Positions 1 to 5,960 are shown, numbered from the stretch's first letter. The stretch is 6,137 nt of DNA from Schwartzia sp. (in: firmicutes) (GCA_017939945.1 JAGAZS010000007.1:1-6137), one strand, 5' to 3'. A program made the numbers and translations. Notes: generated by a model not told the origin, from the sequence alone.

Positions 1-458
1 ACAGGCACCGTCACCAGCACGCCCCGCCCCGGATAATTGCGGATGGAGCGCGCGCCGCGGAAGCTGTATCCGATCTGCTCGCTTGTTTCCTTGTAGAGCG
101 GCATGCCGGCCACCACATTGCCGCCGTACTCGACGATACCGATAGTCGCCGACGGGTCGCGGGCCGCCAGCGCATCGACGAACGACGCGGGGCGCAAATT
201 TTCACGCATGAAAAGGTCGCCCGCGTCTTCCAGTTCCCGCGCCACGCTGTCAAGCTGCAGCGTCAGGTCGTTGGCCGCGTCCTGCGTCTTGTCCCGGACA
301 AAATGCGTCGCCTCGAAATCGATCAGCACATTCATTTTCCAATGTACGAGCAATCCGATGCTGCTGATAATGAAGACGAACACGGCAAAGGACAGGACGA
401 GCCGGGCCGCGAAGCTGAATATGTTTTTGCCCTTGCTGGCTCCCGTTTCGTTATTCAA
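1..458 (-). CDS. Membrane sensor protein, N-terminal part (cut by window edge)
   Basis: Only the first 152 codons are present; the gene runs off the left edge. A short basic N-terminus is followed by one hydrophobic segment at about residues 17-39. After it comes an extracytoplasmic region with an amphipathic helix at about 50-85 and a stretch at about 103-152 that looks like a PAS/Cache-type sensor fold (IGIVEYGGNVV, later GVLVTVPV). The start is TTG at 458-456, inside the last codons of the binding-protein gene. An in-frame TAA lies about 15 nt upstream with no other start codon between, and later starts would lose the membrane helix. It is the fourth gene of the operon and is translationally coupled to the third. 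The output domain is not visible: histidine kinase, diguanylate cyclase and chemotaxis receptor are all possible. The receiver gene in the same operon makes a histidine kinase attractive, but this is inference. Confidence 0.8.
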   Translation of the reverse strand, partial: MNNETGASKGKNIFSFAARLVLSFAVFVFIISSIGLLVHWKMNVLIDFEATHFVRDKTQDAANDLTLQLDSVARELEDAGDLFMRENLRPASFVDALAARDPSATIGIVEYGGNVVAGMPLYKETSEQIGYSFRGARSIRNYPGRGVLVTVP

Positions 459-1572
459 CCTGCTCGACCCCCTTTACCAGCCAATTCATGTGAACTCTGA
501 GGTATTCGTTGCTGAGGATTTCTTTCTCGTCGCACCGCTTCACGCCGTTGTTGTCGTAGATTTCCCCGCCGTAAATCAGGCGCTCGCCCTTGGAACGATC
601 CCGGACGGACCGTGTGACAGCCTCCCGCGCCCTCGGCGACACCCGCTCGCTCAAAGGCGCCACCGTCACGATATGCTCGAGAAAGCCCTGCCAAAGATAA
701 TTGTTCGCGTTCGCCATGCGTCCGGTGCGGACATGCCGGCTCAAAAGATTGTAGTAAACCGTCCGCCAATCCGACTGCACGGCGGTCAGGCAGTGCTCGT
801 GTTCCGGATGCAGCTCATGGGCGTCGATATAGTCTATGCCCCGGTTCTCGGCGGCGTCCGCCACCGTGCGCCCGTCCTGCTGATAAGAGAGCACGTCCAC
901 GTTTTCCATCGTCAGGGCATCCACCGCCGCGCGCTCCCGATCCGGCGTGTTCCAGTCGCCGGACCACGCCACCTTCACATGCGCCGCCGGATTCGCACGC
1001 TTCACGCCGATGGTGAACGCGTTCAGTCCCCGATTGACCTCCACGCAGGGAAACGGCGCCACATAGCCGACCACGTCCGTCTTTGTCTGGAAGCCGGCAA
1101 TCAGGCCCGCCAGATATTGCACCTCGAAAAGCCGCGTCGAGCACGACATCATATTGTCCTCGGAAAATTCAGTCGTCTGCAGAATAAATTCAATATTCGG
1201 GTACTGACGGAACAGCTCGCGCAGCTCCGGCGGGTACCGATGCCAGGTGACGACGACTCGCTGGACGCCTTGCGAAACAAGGCTGTTGAGAATCTTCCTG
1301 GATTCGCCGATGGAACGGAGCGCGTTTTCCTTCACGATGACGTCCATGCCCAATTCTTTCGCGGCGGCATTCAGCCCCTCGTACTGCACCTTGTTCCAGC
1401 CGTCGTCGTCCTTCGCTCCGCGCATGACCAGGCCGATCTTCGGGCGCGGCTGTTTCGGCGCGGTATGGAACTCGACCACCGAGACGACGATGCAGAGCAG
1501 CACCAGGATCGCGACGCCCATGATGAAACGGCGCTGGCGCTTTTCCAGCCGCTTCTCATCCGATCTGTCCAT
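451..1572 (-). CDS. Membrane-anchored BMP/PnrA-like periplasmic binding protein
   Basis: 373 aa. This is a periplasmic binding protein of the BMP family (PnrA/Med-like; known members bind nucleosides or act as regulators). The family is recognised from KIGLVMRGAKDDDGWN at about 45-60, then EGLNAAAKELG, FEVQYLAGLIAGFQTKTDVVGYV, and an NPAAHVKVAWSGDWN block. Family members are usually lipoproteins. This one has a basic cytoplasmic N-terminus (residues 1-16) and a single membrane helix at about 17-34. Its only cysteine there (C27, in LVLLC) has no small residue before it and sits inside the helix, so it does not fit a lipobox. The ATG at 1572 is chosen for its AAGGAGG site 8 nt upstream; a longer 393-aa reading would start inside the previous gene with no such site. 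The start overlaps the end of the EIIC-like gene by 17 nt. No ABC permease or ATPase adjoins it, so a sensing role beside the EIIC-like protein and the sensor is more likely than uptake. The ligand is unknown. Confidence 0.87.
   Translation of the reverse strand: MDRSDEKRLEKRQRRFIMGVAILVLLCIVVSVVEFHTAPKQPRPKIGLVMRGAKDDDGWNKVQYEGLNAAAKELGMDVIVKENALRSIGESRKILNSLVSQGVQRVVVTWHRYPPELRELFRQYPNIEFILQTTEFSEDNMMSCSTRLFEVQYLAGLIAGFQTKTDVVGYVAPFPCVEVNRGLNAFTIGVKRANPAAHVKVAWSGDWNTPDRERAAVDALTMENVDVLSYQQDGRTVADAAENRGIDYIDAHELHPEHEHCLTAVQSDWRTVYYNLLSRHVRTGRMANANNYLWQGFLEHIVTVAPLSERVSPRAREAVTRSVRDRSKGERLIYGGEIYDNNGVKRCDEKEILSNEYLRVHMNWLVKGVEQVE
468..475 (-). promoter_or_regulatory. Ribosome binding site for the TTG start of the sensor gene
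   Basis: AAAGGGGG lies 9 nt before the TTG start at 458, inside the 3' end of the upstream binding-protein gene. It supports the TTG choice, because an in-frame TAA excludes any earlier start. Confidence 0.6.
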
Positions 1573-2914
1573 GCTTCGTCCCTCCTTCCTTTGCCTCGTC
1601 AATGCGATTCGACACAATGACAAAAGGCGCATAAATGAAAAGGTCGAGAACGAACACCACCAAATGCAGCACGCCGCCCATCAGGGAGCCGGTCCCGAGC
1701 ACGCCGCTCAAAATCACCGGCACGGTGCCCGCCGTGGCGAATTTGAACACCGGCACGACGCCCCATGAGATCGCGGCCCAAGCCACCACCGTATTCGCCA
1801 GCGGCGCCATCAGGAAAGGCAACAGGATTGCCGGATTCAGCACCACCGGCAGGCAGAAGTAAAACGGCACCGAAATATTGAATACCAGGAACGGCAGCAT
1901 GAACCATGTGATGCTCCGCAAACGGCGGTTGGCGGAAAAGACCAGCACGGAAGCCGCCAATGCCAGCACATGGACGTCCGCCGTGCGGAAAAATTCGCTG
2001 GTAAAGACGAAACCGCGCACCAGGCTGTCTCCCGGCAAGAATACGGCGGCAGCCGCCGACGCCTGGTTCGCAAGCTGGGCGGGCCAATAAGCGAAGTCAT
2101 GTACGAGCTCGATGAAGCCGTCCCCGAACAGGCCGCACCACCAAAGCAGCCAGGTCGCAAGCTGGTACAGCAGCGCAAACGGGAGCGTCTGCGAAGCGGG
2201 GCGGAACACCGAAGTGACAAAGCTGTCGAATTCGCGGTTGAAAAACACGAAAAGCTGCGTAGCCACGATGCAAAGCAGCAGGAACGAGACAAGCGTCAGG
2301 GCCGCCGGAATGCACCGCTCCAGCGGCTTCGCCACCCGCTCGGGCAAAGACTCCGGCACCCGCAGCCGAAGCCCAGGAAAACGATCGAGCCACGACAGGA
2401 TGCGTGCCGACAGCGCCCCGAACAAATAGGCCGACGGCACCCGGAGCGGCGGATGCCCGAACACTTCCGCAGTGCCGGGGCCTACCTCCGCCTCCATTTG
2501 CATGAACATAAAAAAGCCCCCCAGCGCGCAAAAAGCCGCCAGGGACTTGTCCCCGCCCCATATTTTCGTAAGCTGGATCGCCAGCGTCATCGTCAGGAAA
2601 AACAGCAGCAAAATATAGCTGATGCCCATAGCCTCCGAGAAAAGCTGCGCAAGGCGGTAAAAGGCCGTCGCACGGTATTCCTCGCCGTACAGCCCGCCAG
2701 TGATGGCCGCACCTAGCCCCATACCGTTCTCGCCCATGACCGGCCCCTCGGGATCGAGAGCCGCCCATTGGATAATACGGAAACCGTACAGCACGATCAT
2801 GAAGGGGATCAGCCGATAGAACGTTTCGCGGATCGCAGTCATGTACTTGTTGCCGGAAAGACGCCCGGCCCACGGGATAAACGTAAGTTCCACCCAGTCA
2901 AAGAACTGCTCCAA
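1556..2914 (-). CDS. PTS EIIC-like membrane protein (lactose/cellobiose family), degenerate sugar site
   Basis: 452 aa, full length for the CelB/ChbC/LacE family, with about nine or ten hydrophobic segments between residues 31 and 436. Family marks in order: FIPWAGRLSGNKYMTAIRE at 12-30; RVPESLPERVAKPLERCIP at 185-203, matching the usual VP..V..sF..lIP block; a W-rich segment LLWWCGLFG at 256-264; and FCLPVVLNP at 353-361 before the last helices. Canonical EIICs move a sugar while it is phosphorylated by EIIB. Three conserved sites differ here: GIHG is GLFG (F263 for His), NEP is SVP (V349 for Glu), and the GGSG motif near 310-315 is replaced by TADV. No EIIA or EIIB gene is seen nearby. I infer a non-transporting sensor or scaffold. 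TTG is the start because a TAG lies two codons upstream. It is second in the operon, 36 nt after the receiver gene, and overlaps the next gene by 17 nt. Confidence 0.85.
   Translation of the reverse strand: MEQFFDWVELTFIPWAGRLSGNKYMTAIRETFYRLIPFMIVLYGFRIIQWAALDPEGPVMGENGMGLGAAITGGLYGEEYRATAFYRLAQLFSEAMGISYILLLFFLTMTLAIQLTKIWGGDKSLAAFCALGGFFMFMQMEAEVGPGTAEVFGHPPLRVPSAYLFGALSARILSWLDRFPGLRLRVPESLPERVAKPLERCIPAALTLVSFLLLCIVATQLFVFFNREFDSFVTSVFRPASQTLPFALLYQLATWLLWWCGLFGDGFIELVHDFAYWPAQLANQASAAAAVFLPGDSLVRGFVFTSEFFRTADVHVLALAASVLVFSANRRLRSITWFMLPFLVFNISVPFYFCLPVVLNPAILLPFLMAPLANTVVAWAAISWGVVPVFKFATAGTVPVILSGVLGTGSLMGGVLHLVVFVLDLFIYAPFVIVSNRIDEAKEGGTKHGQIG
1581..1587 (-). promoter_or_regulatory. 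Ribosome binding site of the BMP-like gene
   Basis: AAGGAGG stands 8 nt before the ATG at 1572, within the last codons of the EIIC-like gene. It fixes the start of the 373-aa protein rather than the longer in-frame reading. Confidence 0.8.
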
Positions 2915-2923
2915 GCCCTATCG

Positions 2924-2930
2924 CCCCCTT
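2924..2930 (-). promoter_or_regulatory. Ribosome binding site for the TTG start of the EIIC-like gene
   Basis: AAGGGGG lies 9 nt before the TTG at 2914-2912, in the 36-nt gap after the receiver gene. The in-frame TAG just upstream leaves this TTG as the first usable start. Confidence 0.6.
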
Positions 2931-2950
2931 CCGCGCACCGCGTTTTTCCG

Positions 2951-3367
2951 TCACTTTTTCCCCAGCAAATCTGCCAGCGCCGGGTCGTCCAGCGCCTTGA
3001 TGAGCAGCGCCTTGTTCACTCGCTCCACCAAATCCTTCGGCATGAACGGTTTCTTGATGTAGCCCTGCACGCCCATCAGTCCCGCCTTCGTCACCGTGTC
3101 GCGATCCGACGACGCCGTCAGGAAAATCACGCGGACGTCCTTCATGTCCTCGCGCTTCCTGATGATCTCCAACGTCTTCAAACCGTTCATCACCGGCATC
3201 TGGAAATCCAACAGCACCAGATCGACCTGCTCCCGCTGCAAAATATCAATGGCTTTCATGCCCGAATCGGCGAGGAGCACCTCAATATCCTTCATGTCCT
3301 TTTTCAGGATAAATTCTGCCATCTTGAGGTTCATGTCGTCGTCGTCCACGATCAAAATCTTTGCCAT
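2951..3367 (-). CDS. Stand-alone response regulator receiver protein
   Basis: 138 aa consisting of a single CheY-like receiver domain. The acidic pocket is at D8-D11 (ILIVDDDD). The phosphoacceptor is D54 in VLLDFQMPVMNG, the switch Thr is T84 in FLTAS, and the conserved Lys is K106 in KKPF. All phosphorylation residues are therefore intact. After the receiver there are only about 20 residues (KALLIKALDDPALADLLGKK), with no DNA-binding or enzymatic output domain. It would act as a phosphorelay intermediate or by binding a partner. The start is ATG at 3367, with GGAGG 8 nt upstream; a longer reading would add 12 unlikely residues across the binding site. It is the first gene of the four-gene operon, ahead of the EIIC-like protein, which suggests that its partner kinase is the sensor at the far end or another protein outside the window. 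Confidence 0.93.
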   Translation of the reverse strand: MAKILIVDDDDMNLKMAEFILKKDMKDIEVLLADSGMKAIDILQREQVDLVLLDFQMPVMNGLKTLEIIRKREDMKDVRVIFLTASSDRDTVTKAGLMGVQGYIKKPFMPKDLVERVNKALLIKALDDPALADLLGKK

Positions 3368-3419
3368 TGCGCCTTCCTCCGTTCTATTTCTCGCAAAGTC
3401 CACATATTTATTTCGCCAT

Positions 3420-3448
3420 ATTCTTTTGTTTTCCTGCCGCCGTGAAAA
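3420..3448 (-). promoter_or_regulatory. Possible promoter of the receiver/EIIC/BMP/sensor operon
   Basis: On the minus strand TTTTCA (3448-3443) is separated by 17 nt from AAGAAT (3425-3420). Each hexamer matches 4 of 6 consensus bases, and this would give a leader of about 45 nt. It is weak, but it is the best sigma-70 candidate in the short gap after the cold shock terminator. I looked for a sigma-54 site and found none. Confidence 0.3.
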
Positions 3449-3458
3449 TTTTTCTGTA

Positions 3459-3473
3459 TTCCGGATTCCGGAA
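3459..3473 (-). repeat. Near-palindromic TTCCGGA double repeat
   Basis: TTCCGGATTCCGGAA is two tandem copies of TTCCGGA and is also almost a perfect palindrome. It sits between the cold shock terminator and the receiver operon, just upstream of the weak promoter candidate. It could be an operator or a small hairpin extending the terminator. No function can be assigned from sequence alone. Confidence 0.4.
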
Positions 3474-3476
3474 ACG

Positions 3477-3505
3477 AAAAACCCGGTCTTGCGAACAAGA
3501 CCGGG
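3477..3505 (-). terminator. Intrinsic terminator of the cold shock gene
   Basis: A perfect 10-bp stem (CCCGGTCTTG / CAAGACCGGG, 3482-3505) has a TTCG loop when read on the minus strand. It is followed by TTTTT (3481-3477). It lies about 28 nt after the cold shock stop codon and insulates the receiver operon from the cold shock promoter. Confidence 0.93.
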
Positions 3506-3533
3506 CTGCTTTGCTGTATGAAATTACAGTTTC

Positions 3534-3731
3534 TTACTTCTTGACGACGTTCGCCGCCTGCGGGCCGCGCGCGCCCTCGACGATCTCGAACTCCACTTCC
3601 TGCCCTTCCAGCAGCGTTTTGAAGCCCTCGTCCTGAATCGCGGAGAAATGGACGAACACGTCGCCGCCATCCTCGCGCTCGATGAAACCGTAACCTTTTT
3701 CCGCACTAAACCATTTAACTTTACCGACCAT
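3534..3731 (-). CDS. cspA: Cold shock protein, CspA family
   Basis: 65 aa, the normal size for a single cold shock domain that binds single-stranded RNA and DNA in the cytoplasm and melts RNA secondary structure. The RNP1 motif KGYGFI (12-17) and RNP2 motif VFVHF (25-29) are present, as are the typical KWFSAEKG start and the end GPQAANVVKK. AGGAGG lies 12 nt before the ATG. The gene stands alone with its own consensus promoter and terminator. The leader from the predicted start site is only about 50 nt, much shorter than the long thermosensing leader of E. coli cspA. The strong promoter suggests high basal expression, so it may be a general RNA chaperone and not strictly cold-induced. Which paralogue it is cannot be told from the sequence. 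Confidence 0.97.
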   Translation of the reverse strand: MVGKVKWFSAEKGYGFIEREDGGDVFVHFSAIQDEGFKTLLEGQEVEFEIVEGARGPQAANVVKK

Positions 3732-3923
3732 AACTGAAACTCTCCTCCTAAACGTGATGAACTCAATGTTCTCCCTAAAACTAGTTCATATTATAGGCGT
3801 GTTCAATGGCCGTGTCAAATAAAACTGAAAAATGTTGCAGGTATCACATTATGGTGCATTTTTCATGTTAGGAGGATTTTCCTATGTTGGTTTCCATGAT
3901 AGGACTTAAATGGGAACGAAAAA
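3732..3923. other. Intergenic spacer between cold shock and glycosyltransferase genes
   Basis: This 192-nt AT-richer spacer holds the cold shock leader and promoter in its lower half. The upper half (about 3820-3923) shows no strong terminator for the glycosyltransferase gene on the minus strand; only a small AGGAAAATCCT palindrome is seen. On the plus strand, AGGAGG at 3870-3875 precedes a possible 38-codon reading frame, which is treated as a finding rather than a gene. Confidence 0.7.
3790..3818 (-). promoter_or_regulatory. Consensus sigma-70 promoter of the cold shock gene
   Basis: On the minus strand a perfect TTGACA (3818-3813) is followed, after exactly 17 nt, by a perfect TATAAT (3795-3790). 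The predicted start of transcription is near 3783, giving a leader of about 50 nt before the ATG at 3731. An inverted repeat (GTTCAT at 3784-3789 against ATGAAC at 3758-3763) flanks the predicted start site. Confidence 0.9.
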
Positions 3924-5207
3924 TCATGCCTTCTCCCGTTTCGGCAGTCCCGATATCCGGTCAAAGGCTGCGACAATTTCCTCCGGCGTTATCTGCGTAA
4001 TACAGTGTGGAACCTCCGCTTCACAACCGCCGTACGTCATCGCATTCGCGCAGGCCCCGAGTGCGTGCTTTGGACGAAGGATTTCTGCGCGCACCCTCCA
4101 CGGGGAAAACCGTGCATACTCCCCGAGAATACCGGGCGCAATCCTCTCTTTATCCTCCGCCTCCCGGTACAGCGCGATAATCGGAGTCTCCGCCGCGGCA
4201 GCCGCGTGCATGATTCCCGTGTCGTTGCCAAGATAAAGCGACGCCAGCGAAATAATCGCGAACGACTCGCGCAAAGTTGTCTTTCCCACGAGATTTATGG
4301 CTGCACCCTCGGGAAGGTTCGCAGCCAAATACGCTCCATCCTCTTTCTCCGCCTTTCCGCCGACAATCACAAAACGAATATCCGCCTCATAACGTTCCAG
4401 AATAGCCCTGATGGCGGTGAGATATTTCTTGATCGGATATTTGCGGCTCGCACCGCCCGCACCTATTCCCAAAGCCACGACGATACAGCCTTCCGGCACC
4501 CTGCTCAACAGCAGTGCAGACGCCGACTCCATATCCTCTTCCGACATCCAGATTTCCGTCGAACTGTCCTTTACTGTCATTCCCAGTATTTTGAGCAAAT
4601 AAAAATTCCGCACGACCTCATGAATGAGCTCCGGCGGATTCACAACGGACCGCGTCAAAAAAGCGGTTTCAAAGCTTGTATCGATATCCAGATGATCGAT
4701 GTACGCCTCCAGCGACGCCTCGCTGTACCCGACCCGTTCCCTCGCCCCGCTCAAATACGCCAGCAACTGCGAAGTGCGCCTGTCGTCTCCCCATTGCGGC
4801 AGAAGGCAAAGGTCGTATCGGCGCTGTCGAAGATGCGTCTCGCACAATGTTTCCATCTGCTCAATGGATTCCGCCAAATTATTGTTAAGGCTACGGCGGT
4901 CAAAGGTGAACAGCTCGTCGCAATAGGGGCAGAATTCCATCAGCGGCAAAACCGGCTCGCCCACGATCGCGGCAATATGCGCCTCGGGATAATTCCGCCG
5001 CACCTCGCGGAATACGCCGCTGGTAAGAATCATGTCGCCCATGACGTCCAAGCGGATAATCAGGATATTATCGATTCGATCCGACGGCTCGCGAAAGCCT
5101 TTTTCTGCGAAAACCGGTTCCAAATCATCATGCCACTTTTGCGGGTTGAACCTTTTCGCCGCCCGTATTGTCTGCAAACGCTGCACGACAGATTCATGCA
5201 CATTCAC
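3924..5207 (-). CDS. Glycosyltransferase family 9 (ADP-heptose:LPS heptosyltransferase-like)
   Basis: 427 aa. GT9 enzymes add ADP-activated heptose (or related sugars) to the lipopolysaccharide core on the cytoplasmic face of the inner membrane. Visible marks: the N-terminal IIRLDVMGDMILTSGVFREV (50-69) with a downstream NYPEAHI; the nucleotide-sugar domain with GIGAGGASRKYP (247-258), FVIVGG (279-284) and LVGKTTLRE (306-314); the family hallmark LGNDTGIMHAAAAAETP (326-342); and a C-terminal Cys-rich stretch (C386, C395, C402) leading into ITPEEI. It carries about 45 extra residues before the usual start. GTG is the start, with GAGGTG 7 nt upstream and an in-frame TGA three codons before it. 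It follows the ABC ATPase by 36 nt and is probably cotranscribed, although the two have no obvious shared pathway. The acceptor and exact donor sugar cannot be stated. Confidence 0.9.
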   Translation of the reverse strand: MNVHESVVQRLQTIRAAKRFNPQKWHDDLEPVFAEKGFREPSDRIDNILIIRLDVMGDMILTSGVFREVRRNYPEAHIAAIVGEPVLPLMEFCPYCDELFTFDRRSLNNNLAESIEQMETLCETHLRQRRYDLCLLPQWGDDRRTSQLLAYLSGARERVGYSEASLEAYIDHLDIDTSFETAFLTRSVVNPPELIHEVVRNFYLLKILGMTVKDSSTEIWMSEEDMESASALLLSRVPEGCIVVALGIGAGGASRKYPIKKYLTAIRAILERYEADIRFVIVGGKAEKEDGAYLAANLPEGAAINLVGKTTLRESFAIISLASLYLGNDTGIMHAAAAAETPIIALYREAEDKERIAPGILGEYARFSPWRVRAEILRPKHALGACANAMTYGGCEAEVPHCITQITPEEIVAAFDRISGLPKREKA

Positions 5208-5243
5208 TCTGCTTCACCTCTCAAAAAGAAAGGATCGATAACA

Positions 5244-5960
5244 TCACAAAATCTTGGACAGGAATTCCTTCATCCGCGCTTCCTTCGGACGGCTGAAAAT
5301 CTCGTCCGGCGTTCCCTGCTCGAGAATCATCCCCTGATCGACGAACAGCACGCGGTCGCCTACCTCGCGGGCGAAGCCCATCTCGTGGGTAACGACGGCC
5401 ATCGTCATGCCCTCACGTGCCAGATCTTTCATTACTTCCAGCACTTCCTTGACCATTTCCGGATCGAGAGCGGAGGTCGGCTCGTCGAAAAGCATCACCT
5501 TCGGCTTCATGGCCAATGCCCGCGCGATCGCCACGCGCTGCTGCTGCCCGCCGGAAAGCTGCTCCGGATACGCCGCCGCACGGTCGGACAGCCCGACCTT
5601 CGCGAGCAGGGCCATCGCGATATTTTCCGCCTCGCCCCGCGCAATGCCACGCACCTTCATCGGCGCCAGTGTGATATTGTCCATCACCGTCATGTGCGGG
5701 AACAGATTGAACCGCTGGAACACCATGCCGACCTCGGCGCGGACCTTGTTGATATCCGTTTCGCCCAGCTTCATGCCGTCCACGACAATCTCGCCGCTCG
5801 TCGGCTCTTCGAGATAATTGATGCAGCGAAGCAGCGTGGACTGGCCGCTGCCCGACGGGCCAATGATAACGACGACCTCTTTTTCCGCGATATCGAGATT
5901 GACGCCCTTCAGCACTTCGACGCGGCCGAAGGACTTTCTCAGATTCCTAACGCTGATCAT
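5244..5960 (-). CDS. Polar amino acid ABC transporter ATPase (GlnQ type), Walker A Lys replaced by Gln
   Basis: 238 aa, standard length for the GlnQ/HisP class that powers amino acid import at the inner membrane. Motifs: Walker A region GPSGSGQST (34-42), Q-loop Q82 in VFQRFNLFPH, signature LSGGQQQR (135-142), Walker B VMLFDEP (155-161) with E160, D-loop SALD, and switch H192 in VTHEMGFA. The Walker A lysine, which contacts the ATP phosphates, is encoded as CAG (Gln40, positions 5841-5843) where AAG or AAA is expected. Everything else looks like a working enzyme. ATG at 5960 has GGAGG 10 nt upstream, and the gene overlaps the upstream permease gene by 14 nt, so the pair is translationally coupled. 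The substrate is likely an amino acid, but it cannot be named without the binding protein. Confidence 0.95.
   Translation of the reverse strand: MISVRNLRKSFGRVEVLKGVNLDIAEKEVVVIIGPSGSGQSTLLRCINYLEEPTSGEIVVDGMKLGETDINKVRAEVGMVFQRFNLFPHMTVMDNITLAPMKVRGIARGEAENIAMALLAKVGLSDRAAAYPEQLSGGQQQRVAIARALAMKPKVMLFDEPTSALDPEMVKEVLEVMKDLAREGMTMAVVTHEMGFAREVGDRVLFVDQGMILEQGTPDEIFSRPKEARMKEFLSKIL

Noticed and set aside
11..253. 80-codon minus-strand frame at the left edge
   Set aside because: It is an alternative frame of the sensor gene. The frame from the TTG at 458 gives a coherent membrane helix and sensor domain, whereas this one is Arg/Ser-rich with no motif.
103..1620. 505-codon open frame on the plus strand
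   Set aside because: It lies antisense to the sensor N-terminus and to the binding-protein gene, which have clear family motifs. Its translation is low-complexity, His/Arg/Pro-rich and shows no domain. Long antisense frames are expected in GC-rich coding DNA.
1573..1632. 20-residue N-terminal extension of the BMP-like protein
   Set aside because: It would start inside the EIIC-like gene without a ribosome site. The ATG at 1572 has AAGGAGG at ideal spacing and gives a normal N-in membrane anchor.
3368..3480. Sigma-54 or flagellar-type promoter upstream of the receiver gene
   Set aside because: No GG-N10-GC arrangement with TTGC and no sigma-28-like element was found; only a weak sigma-70 candidate remains.
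3870..3923. Terminator after the glycosyltransferase gene
   Set aside because: The AGGAAAATCCT palindrome has only a very short stem and no T-run follows it on the minus strand, so it is not called.
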